Shown here: positions 1 to 6,923 of the stretch, piece after piece
Position numbering within the stretch: position 1 is the stretch's first letter
Layout: every line of letters starts with the position of its first letter
DNA from: Sulfurimonas sp.
Lineage (GTDB): Bacteria; Campylobacterota; Campylobacteria; Campylobacterales; Sulfurimonadaceae
Direction of reading: 5' to 3'
DNA: 10,443 nt
NCBI GenBank assembly: GCA_027011725.1
Contig: JALUZQ010000099.1
Coordinates: 1-10,443, forward strand
Translations under genes and position numbers: made by a program
Notes under the pieces: generated by a model
What the model was told of the DNA's origin: nothing
Database searches by the model: none
The model's input: only the letters and a program-made list of their open reading frames with translations

Positions 1-65
1 GCTGTTGTGCTAAGTACTCCTGCCAATGCAGCTGCTGAAAGTGTTTTTAACATAAATTTGTTCAT
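1..65 (-). CDS. Exported protein, N-terminal fragment (runs off window)
   Basis: Only the first 21 full codons are visible, reading leftward from the ATG at 65-63. They encode a typical Sec signal peptide: MNKFMLK at the charged end, then a hydrophobic Ala/Leu-rich core (LSAAALAGVLSTTA). The protein is therefore probably periplasmic or outer-membrane. An AAGGAA ribosome binding site lies at 76-71, well spaced for this first ATG; the in-frame ATG at 53 is less well placed. The mature part lies outside the window, so no function can be given. Confidence 0.7.
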   Translation of the reverse strand, partial: MNKFMLKTLSAAALAGVLSTT

Positions 66-97
66 TTATATTCCTTAATATTTTAATTTTCAAGTGA

Positions 98-103
98 ATT
101 ATA
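98..103 (-). promoter_or_regulatory. Candidate sigma70 -10 box for the exported-protein gene
   Basis: The minus strand reads TATAAT at 103-98, a perfect -10 hexamer. It lies in AT-rich DNA between the stop codon of the RqcH-like gene (125) and the ATG at 65. Initiation near 91 would give a leader of about 25 bases that includes the AAGGAA ribosome binding site. No hairpin terminator is visible between the two genes, so read-through from upstream is also possible. Confidence 0.5.
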
Positions 104-124
104 CACAAATAATATAAAAAAATC

Positions 125-1453
125 TTACTCTCTTGTATCGACCTCTATAGTCTTATATTTATTATAGAGTACATTCGCACCATTTTGAATAGTTACTTCA
201 CGCCGTGGAGTATAATCGACCAAAAATCTATCTTTTGCAGTCGTTGTAAAATCTACACAGAGTCTTGCTGCAGCCATTATGATGTTTTGCGGCAAATTCT
301 GCTTATCTGTAGTGATGATAACATGGGCAGAGGGTCTATCTTTCATATGCAGCCAAATATCTTTTGCTCGTGCATTTTTCAGCACTTCTATATTGCCCTT
401 TTCATTCTTTCCAAGCTGTACTTTATACCCCTCTATCCAAAAGACCTCTATGGAGTCATTTTGTTTTACCTTTTTATTTTGCACACGTTTGGGAAAGAGC
501 AGCTCTATCTTTGCCACATCTTTGGCTGCGTTTACAGTATGAATAAAAAGCTTTATATGCTCTATTTTAGATGAAAGGGACTCCTCTTCTATATGCAGGT
601 GTTTCGCTCTTTGTTTTGCCTTTTTACTTTTGTTAAAGAACATCTCACTAATAAGAAAGGGGTTCGCATACTCTTTATCAAGTCTCACTTCAATAGTACT
701 GCCATCATAGTCTTGCAAATGCAGGTTTCTTTCATAGGGCTTGATGGTCGCTGCGTTCGCAAGTACAAGGTTTCCATAATGCTGGTACTTCTGTGCCTCT
801 TGTTCCAAATCTTCCTGTGAATCAAGCTTGGCATAGAGCTTCTCAAGTTTTTTAAGCTTCTTTTGCAAAAAAGCGACCTTTTGCTTTTTTAGGTTTGCAA
901 GTTTAGCATTTTGCTCCTGCTCATACACCGAGAACAAAAAGCTCTCGACATCCTCAAGCGGATACTCTTTTGCCACAAAAGGCGCCGGTTTTACATCGAG
1001 CAGTTTGTGCCCGACCTTTACCTCACGATATGATGAAAAGAGGTCAATATGTCGCAGCGCTTCAAGCACAACATTCTCTTCATCTAAGATGATAACATTG
1101 GTATATTTTCCGGTAAATTCAAGTTGCAGATATGTTATCTCTTCTTTGTAAGCCGAAGAGAGTGCCGTTTTTATGCGTATGATCTTATCGCCGTTGAGCA
1201 GTTCAATACCTAAAATATTTGAACGGTTAAAACGTTTGGCTAAGATAACATCAAAAGGAGCATTGTAAACTTTTGAACGAGGATACTCCGCGCACTTAAA
1301 TATAGAAGAGTTTGAGCGCTGCATATTGAAGTAGATGGCATCACTCTTATCAAAAACTATTTTTATAGTCGTATCATTAACCCTGTGTGCAGCAGATATC
1401 TTTGTGAATTTTTTCAAATACTCCACTATCTGTTTAAGATGAGAGAGTTTCAT
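125..1453 (-). CDS. rqcH: NFACT/RqcH-family ribosome quality control protein (FbpA-like, compact)
   Basis: This 442-residue protein has the NFACT family layout. An N-terminal NFACT-N domain covers about 1-160 (FTGKYTNVIILDEENVVLEAL at 113-133 matches the family block). A Lys/Glu-rich coiled coil lies at about 175-225 and a second helical stretch at about 272-312. The C-terminal NFACT-R domain covers about 335-442 (GKNEKGNIEV, then DIWLHMKDRPSAHVII). In Bacillus subtilis, RqcH binds the obstructed 50S subunit and recruits tRNA-Ala to add C-terminal Ala tails. At the position of its Asp-Arg motif (D97/R98) this protein has Asp89-Lys90. The protein is shorter than the roughly 570-residue Firmicutes form but close to the Campylobacter homologues, which are usually labelled fibronectin-binding protein. 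The start overlaps the upstream regulator by ATGA, and a GAGG very close to the ATG suggests coupled translation. Family assignment is firm; tailing activity is inferred. Confidence 0.85.
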   Translation of the reverse strand: MKLSHLKQIVEYLKKFTKISAAHRVNDTTIKIVFDKSDAIYFNMQRSNSSIFKCAEYPRSKVYNAPFDVILAKRFNRSNILGIELLNGDKIIRIKTALSSAYKEEITYLQLEFTGKYTNVIILDEENVVLEALRHIDLFSSYREVKVGHKLLDVKPAPFVAKEYPLEDVESFLFSVYEQEQNAKLANLKKQKVAFLQKKLKKLEKLYAKLDSQEDLEQEAQKYQHYGNLVLANAATIKPYERNLHLQDYDGSTIEVRLDKEYANPFLISEMFFNKSKKAKQRAKHLHIEEESLSSKIEHIKLFIHTVNAAKDVAKIELLFPKRVQNKKVKQNDSIEVFWIEGYKVQLGKNEKGNIEVLKNARAKDIWLHMKDRPSAHVIITTDKQNLPQNIIMAAARLCVDFTTTAKDRFLVDYTPRREVTIQNGANVLYNKYKTIEVDTRE

Positions 1454-3156
1454 ACCTCAAGCAGCCTTGGTTCTGGTTTTCCCACATAAAAGCCCTGTGC
1501 AAGGTCAACACCGAGTTCTTTGATACGGTTGTAGGTCTCTTCATCTTTAACATACTCGGCTATTGTTCTCATTCCAAGACTTTTGGCAAGGCTTACTATG
1601 GCTTTTGTCAATTTAAGATTCTTTTCATTTGTATTGAGATCTTTAATGAAGACACCATCTATTTTTATAAAATCAAAATGCATATCTAAAAAGCGGCTCA
1701 AATTGGAATTTTCCACTCCAAAATCATCCACCGCCATTTTAAAACCTAAAGCACGTAAACGGGTCAGCTGTTGTTTAATAAGGTCTGCATTTTTTACAAC
1801 CGTGATATTCTCAAGTATCTCAAAAGTAACACGTGAAGGGTCTATATTATAAACCTGTGCATGATTTTGCAGATACATCACAAAAGAGTCATCTATCAAA
1901 TCTTTTTCTGTAAGATTGATGGAGAATTCTATATTTTTATCCTGCATATATTCAAAACTCTTTTTAATGATGGTACGCGTGATAGTTGTCAGCAGCCCCA
2001 ATTTTTCTGCAGACTTTAAAAAGTAAATGGGGTCTGTCACTTCGCCTTCATAAACACCACGGGCAAGCACTTCATACTTTACAATCTCATTCGTTTGTGT
2101 GTCTCGTATGGGCTGGTAGTAGGGTTCTATGCCGTCATTGTTGATAAGTTCTCGTGTTAAACGCAGCCAACGTACAGCCTCTTTTTTATCTACAAAATCC
2201 AAGTCCTGTTCATTGTATATTTCAAAATGTCTGCTACCGAACTCTTTTGCTTTATCAAGTGCATATTCACAGTTCACGAGTGTCTCAGAGACCTCATCAC
2301 GAATTTTATCTGCCCCTATACAAAAAGAGATATGTATCTCAACATCATCCACTACAATGTTGTCATTGTCAAAAAAAGCAATAATCTGACTGCAGTAAAA
2401 CTCCACCTCTTCCTTCGTTGTCACATCGACAATATAAGCAAATCTATCTGATTCGACTTTATAGAGTTTTGAGTTGGAGATGACATTTGTCGCAAGTTTT
2501 CTTGCCGTACTTTTAATGACGTCATTTGCAAAATCTTTTCCATACTCTTTGTTCAGCACTGAAAAGTGAGAGATATCAAGCAGTATCATATATCCATCAG
2601 CGCGTGCTATTAAGTCTTTTTTGAGCATAATTGCGTTTGGAAGCCCTGTTCTTTGGTCATAAAGATACTTTGTCTCAAGCTCATAGGTCTTCTTCTCTAC
2701 CATACGCTCAAGATTTTTACTGTAATCCAAAAACTTCTGTTCCATATCAAGTCTGTAAACGATTTTTGAGACAACAGAGAGAAACTGTTCAAGATCAAAA
2801 GGCTTTAACAAGTATCCATCGACACCATATTTAATACTCTCTAGAAAGTACTTTGATTCTGTATGTGCGGAGAGTATGAGAAGTGGTATGGTAGCATTTC
2901 TTGCACGTATCATGGAGATGAGTTCCATACCGTCGATATTTGGCAGGGTCAGATCGGTCACAACAAGGTCTATGTTGTTATTATTAAACTTTTCCCAACC
3001 CTCTTGACCATCTCTGGCACTTATGATTTTAGGGAAGAAAGTACCTAAAAAGTTTATGAGTTCTGTGCGCGTTCTATCGTCGTCCTCAACAAAGAGAATA
3101 GTCAAATTCTTGGCATTATGAATGAGCTCTTTTAACGTTGACTTTTGTTGATACAT
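1450..3156 (-). CDS. Response regulator with degenerate GGDEF and EAL domains
   Basis: This is a 568-residue cytoplasmic protein of three domains. A REC receiver (about 17-130) has the acidic pocket E24/D25/D26, phospho-acceptor D68, S96 and K118. A coiled coil at about 135-165 links it to a GGDEF domain (about 165-315) whose signature has become E235-S-D-R-F239, so it has lost the glycines and catalytic Glu and should not make c-di-GMP. The EAL domain (about 330-568) keeps E362 (EVL), N414, E446, D477/D478, K498, E534 and Q554 (AQGF). It is therefore probably an active or c-di-GMP-binding phosphodiesterase. Two departures are the loop after DDFG (VENSN instead of the usual TGYSS) and Lys537 replacing the second Glu of AEGVE. 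No sensor kinase is encoded nearby. AGGAAGT lies just upstream of the ATG. Phosphodiesterase output controlled by phosphorylation is inferred. Confidence 0.88.
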   Translation of the reverse strand: MYQQKSTLKELIHNAKNLTILFVEDDDRTRTELINFLGTFFPKIISARDGQEGWEKFNNNNIDLVVTDLTLPNIDGMELISMIRARNATIPLLILSAHTESKYFLESIKYGVDGYLLKPFDLEQFLSVVSKIVYRLDMEQKFLDYSKNLERMVEKKTYELETKYLYDQRTGLPNAIMLKKDLIARADGYMILLDISHFSVLNKEYGKDFANDVIKSTARKLATNVISNSKLYKVESDRFAYIVDVTTKEEVEFYCSQIIAFFDNDNIVVDDVEIHISFCIGADKIRDEVSETLVNCEYALDKAKEFGSRHFEIYNEQDLDFVDKKEAVRWLRLTRELINNDGIEPYYQPIRDTQTNEIVKYEVLARGVYEGEVTDPIYFLKSAEKLGLLTTITRTIIKKSFEYMQDKNIEFSINLTEKDLIDDSFVMYLQNHAQVYNIDPSRVTFEILENITVVKNADLIKQQLTRLRALGFKMAVDDFGVENSNLSRFLDMHFDFIKIDGVFIKDLNTNEKNLKLTKAIVSLAKSLGMRTIAEYVKDEETYNRIKELGVDLAQGFYVGKPEPRLLEV

Positions 3157-3219
3157 GACGTACTTCCTGCAAATTTTACATTAAACTTCTTACAGTTTAC
3201 CATAACTCTTTAAAATTAA

Positions 3220-3250
3220 GAAATTTATGCAAAGGACTTGCTATAATTTC
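3220..3250. repeat. Imperfect inverted repeat overlapping the divergent promoter (operator candidate)
   Basis: The left arm GAAATT-TAT-GCAA (3220-3232) and right arm TTGC-TAT-AATTTC (3238-3250) are inverted copies matching at 10 of 13 positions around a 5-base centre, AGGAC. The mismatched triplet falls at the same place in both arms. The right arm contains the extended -10 element on the plus strand. The left arm read on the minus strand gives the similar TTGCATAAATTTC. This arrangement fits a dimeric repressor site or two mirrored -10 regions. Part of the match is AT-rich and could be chance. Confidence 0.4.
3239..3247 (+). promoter_or_regulatory. Extended -10 promoter (TGCTATAAT) for the small ORF and btuB
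   Basis: TGC followed by the perfect hexamer TATAAT at 3242-3247 matches the extended -10 element typical of Campylobacterota sigma70 promoters, in which a -35 box is often absent. AT-rich DNA lies upstream at about 3205-3226. Initiation near 3254 would give a leader of about 245 bases before btuB, enough to contain the small ORF at 3280-3435. Confidence 0.6.
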
Positions 3251-3279
3251 AAAAATATCCCATCAATATAGAGAAAAAT

Positions 3280-3435
3280 TTGCACACACCAAAAGGTTTC
3301 GGTAAAAACTACTTTACATTAGCAGCAATTCAGGCATATATCTCCCTGCAAAAGATAGTAGCCCTGTGCAGTGCAGCATGTACCCTCGATGGAAAACCTC
3401 TCAAGATCAAAATCAACTCTCCACCTGCTTCTTAA
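3280..3435 (+). CDS. Possible small protein of 51 residues, TTG start, unrecognised
   Basis: The frame from TTG at 3280 to TAA at 3433-3435 is open for 51 codons, directly downstream of the extended -10 promoter. The product would begin MHTPKGFGKNYFTLAAIQAY, continue with an alternating hydrophobic/Cys-containing middle (IVALCSAACTL, Cys at 31 and 35) and end in a basic strand-like segment (GKPLKIKINSPPAS). A weak GAGAAAAA precedes the TTG and no ATG or GTG start is available in frame. I do not recognise the protein. The amino-acid mix looks protein-like rather than random, but a 51-codon open frame can arise by chance. It could also act as a leader peptide for btuB, or the region could be untranslated leader RNA. 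Confidence 0.35.
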   Translation: MHTPKGFGKNYFTLAAIQAYISLQKIVALCSAACTLDGKPLKIKINSPPAS

Positions 3436-3470
3436 GCATATTCAAACTCATAAACCACAAAAACCATAAC

Positions 3471-3493
3471 TATAAAACTTAAACTTTAAGGAT
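3471..3493 (+). promoter_or_regulatory. btuB ribosome binding site, with weak proximal -10
   Basis: TAAGGAT at 3487-3493 sits 4 bases before the btuB ATG at 3498 and is a good Shine-Dalgarno sequence that fixes the start. TATAAA at 3471-3476 could be a -10 box, but it lacks the TG extension and would leave a very short leader. The promoter at 3239-3247 is the better candidate. Confidence 0.4.
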
Positions 3494-3497
3494 ACAA

Positions 3498-5375
3498 ATG
3501 AAAAAGACAATACAACTCTCACTGCTTGGTGCAGTTTTGGCAATCTCTGCACATGCAGAGAATCAATATACGCTTGAGAACATCAATGTAAGTGCCTCTC
3601 AAGGAACAACACTCAAGAAAAAAGATGTTACAGACAGTGTGACCATCATCACAAAAGAAGAACTTGAAGAGTCACGTGTTACAACACTCAATGAAGCACT
3701 CAACAAGCTTGCAAACCTCAGCATGACTCAAAACGGGGGCAGAGGAACATCTGCATCTTTTTACATTCGAGGTATGAGTTCAAAACGTATCTTAGTGCTT
3801 ATTGACGGTGTACGATACAACAACCCGACTGCAATAGGCGCAGCAGCTGAATTTTCACAGATCATGCTTGACAATGTAGAACGCATTGAAGTCATCAAAG
3901 GAGCACAGTCAGGTGTTTGGGGCTCTGATGCGAGTGGTGGTGTTATTAACATCATAACAGCAGGTGCAAAACAGGGTCTGCATGCCTCAGCAACAGTAGA
4001 ATATGGCGCTTACAACAGTGCAAAAACATCTCTGCACGCTTCTTATGGAGCGAAGAAATTTGACATCACGGCAAACGGCCTGCTCTACACAACTGATGGA
4101 TTTTCAGCAGTAGAACCTGTAAAAGGAAATGTTAACTATGGAAAACGCTATGATGATCTCGGACTTGAGAAAGACCCTTATATTAACAGAACGAACAATT
4201 TAAAAGTAGGCTACAACTTCACTCAAAACGATAGACTTGAAGCCAGTGTGAATATTATTAAATCTACTGTACATTATGATGCATCTTCTTATAATTTCAC
4301 AACAGGAACATTTGTTCCAACAGACAGCCCAATCCCTCAAACGACAGTTTTCAATCGTTTCTATAACCTTGCATTTACGCATAAAGACAAAACGAATGAC
4401 ATTAAAATCGCTTACAATACATCTATCTTCGACAGAGATATTGTCGGGACATATGGCTCATACTACTACAATGGCAGTGTCAATGAGTTCAAGGCTGAAG
4501 ATAAAATTGATTATCTGAAAAACAGTTTTGTGCGTTTTGGTGCTTCGTATCAAAAATTTGAACAAAAAGATGTGACGGCCGGTAAAAACAAAGACTACTC
4601 TGCAACCTCTGCATTTGTAACAAACTACAATAAATTAAGCCTTCTCAACGATAACAATACTATTGTAACAGAGTCACTCCGTTATGACAAGTACGATGCC
4701 TTTGACAACTCTTTAACGGGTAAAGTAGGTGTAAAACAATTTCTAAAAGATGCCGTTTATGTAAGCGTAAACGCAGGTACCGGTTACAATGCACCAACTC
4801 TTGGACAGCTGTATGGTGCATTTGGTGCAAATCCAAACTTAAAACCGGAAAAATCACTCACTACAGATATTACTCTTGGAAATGACACCGTATGGATCAC
4901 AGGTTTTTACAATGAGATTAAAGACCTCATAGAGTATGACTTTACAAACGGTTATGTGCAGGCTTCAGGAAAATCAAAATTCAAAGGGCTAGAGCTTGGA
5001 TATGAAGATTACTTTGGTGATACACTTGGCGTTAAAGCACTCTATACGTATCTTAGAACAGAAGATGCTCAAGGAAAAACTCTCGCTCGTCGTCCTGTAA
5101 ATCAACTCGATGCATCTGCTACTTACTATGTATCTGATGATTTTGACATTGGAGCAAATGTACAGTATATCGGCACAAGATATGACAAAGCAGGAAACAC
5201 AGGAGCACAAACAGGAAAATATACCATTGCCGGTCTTGTTGCAAATGTCAAAGCAAATAAAAATGTAAACTTTTATGCTAAAATTGACAACCTGACAAAC
5301 AAATACTACCAAACAGTAGATGGGTATGCAACAGCAGGAAGAAGCCTCTACGTAGGACTTGTAGCAAAATACTAA
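3498..5375 (+). CDS. btuB: TonB-dependent outer-membrane receptor, probable cobamide receptor BtuB
   Basis: This 625-residue protein has a Sec signal peptide with cleavage likely after Ala20 (AISAHA|EN). A TonB-box-like segment follows (about 27-34, ENINVSAS). The plug domain is at about 45-158, with the family blocks TLNEALNKLANLSM, YIRGMSSKRILVLIDGV and NVERIEVIKGAQSGVWGSDA followed by GGVINIIT. The rest is a beta-barrel of alternating aromatic/polar strands ending in SLYVGLVAKY, with a C-terminal aromatic residue as expected for BAM-assembled proteins. Length is close to that of E. coli BtuB (614 residues). The protein would bind corrinoids at the cell surface and pass them to the periplasm using TonB-ExbBD energy; those partners are not in the window. 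The substrate call rests mainly on btuFDC, cobD and cobQ immediately downstream; from the receptor sequence alone a siderophore or other metal chelate would be possible. Confidence 0.8.
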   Translation: MKKTIQLSLLGAVLAISAHAENQYTLENINVSASQGTTLKKKDVTDSVTIITKEELEESRVTTLNEALNKLANLSMTQNGGRGTSASFYIRGMSSKRILVLIDGVRYNNPTAIGAAAEFSQIMLDNVERIEVIKGAQSGVWGSDASGGVINIITAGAKQGLHASATVEYGAYNSAKTSLHASYGAKKFDITANGLLYTTDGFSAVEPVKGNVNYGKRYDDLGLEKDPYINRTNNLKVGYNFTQNDRLEASVNIIKSTVHYDASSYNFTTGTFVPTDSPIPQTTVFNRFYNLAFTHKDKTNDIKIAYNTSIFDRDIVGTYGSYYYNGSVNEFKAEDKIDYLKNSFVRFGASYQKFEQKDVTAGKNKDYSATSAFVTNYNKLSLLNDNNTIVTESLRYDKYDAFDNSLTGKVGVKQFLKDAVYVSVNAGTGYNAPTLGQLYGAFGANPNLKPEKSLTTDITLGNDTVWITGFYNEIKDLIEYDFTNGYVQASGKSKFKGLELGYEDYFGDTLGVKALYTYLRTEDAQGKTLARRPVNQLDASATYYVSDDFDIGANVQYIGTRYDKAGNTGAQTGKYTIAGLVANVKANKNVNFYAKIDNLTNKYYQTVDGYATAGRSLYVGLVAKY

Positions 5376-5386
5376 GGATAAAATAG

Positions 5387-6205
5387 ATGGGTATAAAACA
5401 TATTCTCCTTATTTCACTTTTTATACTCAATCTTTGGGCGAATGAGAGAGTCATCTCTTTGAGCCCCTCCATCACAGAGATAATCTACGGGCTGAACAAA
5501 GGCAATGAACTTGTAGCGACAAGCAGCTACTCGCTCTACCCAAACGCAGCACAAAAGCTGCCCGTCATAGGCGGATATGAAAACCCAAACATAGAAAAAA
5601 TCATCTCCTACGCTCCAACACTTGTTGTAGGACAGAGCTTTAATAGACACACCTTGGAGCAGCTGCACTCTTTTGGCATCAAAACACTCACGCTCAATCT
5701 CAAACGCTTAAACTCCATCAAAAAGTCCATATTGATTTTAGGCAAAGAACTTGGCGCTGCACAAGATGCAAAAATTCTAACAAACAAGATAACAAACGCT
5801 CTAACAACTGCTCACAAGAGTAAAAAGCCACACAGTGTTATGATAGTGTACGGATTACGCGAGGATCTCAGAGGAGGCATATACATTGCAGGGCACGATA
5901 TATTTTTTGAAGACATCATCAAAGCCTGCGGCAACACAAATGCCTACACAGCAAACGCAACTACGCAACCAGTACTGAGTTATGAAAACGTTATAGCCCT
6001 CAACCCCGAGCAGATTATCATCCTCCACTCTCATGCCACTGAACCGAATGTCGATGTTAAAAAAGCGCTTGAGTCTTGGTATGCCATCCCGACACTTGCT
6101 GCGAAAAACCATAAAATCAGCATCGTCGATGAAGATTATCTGCATATTCCCTCACAAAGAGTCGCACTTACCATCAAACGACTCTGTAGGGAGATGAATG
6201 ATTAA
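5387..6205 (+). CDS. btuF: Periplasmic cobamide-binding protein BtuF
   Basis: This 272-residue class III solute-binding protein has a signal peptide MGIKHILLISLFILNLWA (cleavage about 18-19, no lipobox Cys). The mature start ERVISLSPSITEIIYGL, then SSYSLYP at 46-52 and GGYENPNIEKIISYAPTLVV at 62-81, are the signature blocks of BtuF-type helical-backbone proteins. The C-lobe includes FFEDIIKACGNTNAY (173-187) and closes with SQRVALTIKRLC (256-267), which parallels the end of E. coli BtuF. It would carry a corrinoid from BtuB to the BtuCD transporter. AAGGAT overlapping the btuB stop is the ribosome binding site, 11 bases separate the two genes, and its last 8 bases overlap btuD. A siderophore-binding relative is the alternative, but the downstream B12 genes argue against it. 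Confidence 0.85.
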   Translation: MGIKHILLISLFILNLWANERVISLSPSITEIIYGLNKGNELVATSSYSLYPNAAQKLPVIGGYENPNIEKIISYAPTLVVGQSFNRHTLEQLHSFGIKTLTLNLKRLNSIKKSILILGKELGAAQDAKILTNKITNALTTAHKSKKPHSVMIVYGLREDLRGGIYIAGHDIFFEDIIKACGNTNAYTANATTQPVLSYENVIALNPEQIIILHSHATEPNVDVKKALESWYAIPTLAAKNHKISIVDEDYLHIPSQRVALTIKRLCREMND

Positions 6206-6923
6206 GTGTGCAGATCTCAGCATCTCATTTGAGAACAAAAACATTTTAAACAATGTCACGCTTGAAGTACAAAATAATCTAAGCATCTTAGGTGCGAACG
6301 GCTCAGGAAAGAGCAGCTTTACAAAAGCACTCTCAGGGCTTATAGAGTATGATGGTGACATAACAATAGACTCACAAAACATCAAAACACTCACGCCAAA
6401 TGCAAGAGCAAAACTTCTCTCCTACATTCCCACAAAACTCGAACTCTACGACACACTCATTACAGTAGAGGAGTTTGTACTTTTAGGGAGATTTCCCTAC
6501 AAAGAGAGTCTCTTCTCTTATGCGAAAAAAGACTACTACATCGTCAAAGAGATGCTTGAATTTTTAAGCATCGCACACTTAGCAAAACATACCATTGCAG
6601 AGCTGAGCTCCGGTGAACAACAACTCACACTCATCGCCCAAGCACTCGCGCAGCAGAGTAAAATCATCATCTTTGATGAGCCAACTGCAAACCTTGACCC
6701 AAAGAACTCAAAGATCATCGCCCAACACATCAAAGCGCTCAAAGAAGAGCATACCATCATTCTCATCACACACGATCTGCATCTTGCTGCGTTTATAGAC
6801 TCACAAGTGCTTTTCATCAAAGACAAATCTGCAAAACTCTACGAAAAAGAGTTCTTCTCCGACACAATGCTTGAAAAACTCTACGGCACTGCGTTTAGTA
6901 ATCTGGCGGTGCGTTATGATTAA
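6198..6923 (+). CDS. btuD: ABC transporter ATPase, cobamide import (BtuD)
   Basis: This 241-residue ATPase is of the FecE/BtuD type. Visible motifs are Walker A GANGSGKS (32-39), signature LSSGEQQ (136-142), Walker B IIIFDEP (156-162), D-loop NLD (165-167) and switch His192 in ITHD. The block EEFVLLGRFPY (91-101) is typical of importers paired with FecCD-family permeases. The Q-loop is odd: at the place of the expected Gln after a YxP block (SYIPQ-like) it reads SYIPTK, with Thr79, and no Gln follows before 100. That residue normally contacts Mg/water and the permease. All other ATPase motifs are intact, so this is probably not a pseudogene. It would sit on the cytoplasmic side and power BtuC. 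The start lies in an ATGATTAA overlap with btuF, with AGGGAG just upstream. Confidence 0.85.
   Translation: MIKCADLSISFENKNILNNVTLEVQNNLSILGANGSGKSSFTKALSGLIEYDGDITIDSQNIKTLTPNARAKLLSYIPTKLELYDTLITVEEFVLLGRFPYKESLFSYAKKDYYIVKEMLEFLSIAHLAKHTIAELSSGEQQLTLIAQALAQQSKIIIFDEPTANLDPKNSKIIAQHIKALKEEHTIILITHDLHLAAFIDSQVLFIKDKSAKLYEKEFFSDTMLEKLYGTAFSNLAVRYD

Larger units (their letters stand above)
3157..3497. other. Divergent intergenic region between the regulator gene and btuB
   Basis: This 341-base stretch separates the leftward regulator gene from the rightward cobamide locus. Going right it holds the regulator's ribosome binding site (AGGAAGT on the minus strand, about 3163-3169), AT-rich DNA, an imperfect dyad at 3220-3250 with an extended -10 promoter in its right arm, a possible small gene at 3280-3435, and a run of about 60 bases before the btuB ATG with little structure beyond a weak TATAAA and the ribosome binding site. 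I looked for the conserved cobalamin riboswitch core and B12 box and did not find them. Confidence 0.7.

Noticed and set aside
185..574. Plus-strand open frame of 129 codons opposite the RqcH-like gene
   Set aside because: The opposite strand encodes a clear NFACT-R domain over the same bases, and this frame's product is a low-complexity antisense translation.
3369..3382. TGCAGTGCAGCATG short repeat as a hairpin or regulatory repeat
   Set aside because: It is a short GCA-rich run with no paired arm nearby; it is explained by the codons for Cys-Ser-Ala-Ala-Cys in the possible small gene.
3157..3497. Cobalamin riboswitch upstream of btuB
   Set aside because: I found neither the conserved B12 box nor the GGTG-containing core in order. 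The segment near 3330-3346 (CAGGCATATATCTCCCTG) only superficially resembles a B12 box.
4989..5312. Minus-strand open frame of 107 codons inside btuB
   Set aside because: It is a shadow of the btuB coding frame; the product is Cys/Ile-rich and matches no family I know, and no ribosome binding site is evident.
6871..6915. Longer btuC starting at the ATG at 6871
   Set aside because: The added 15 residues are not membrane-like and lie within btuD; the ATG at 6916 starts a normal first helix and gives the same overlap type as btuF/btuD.
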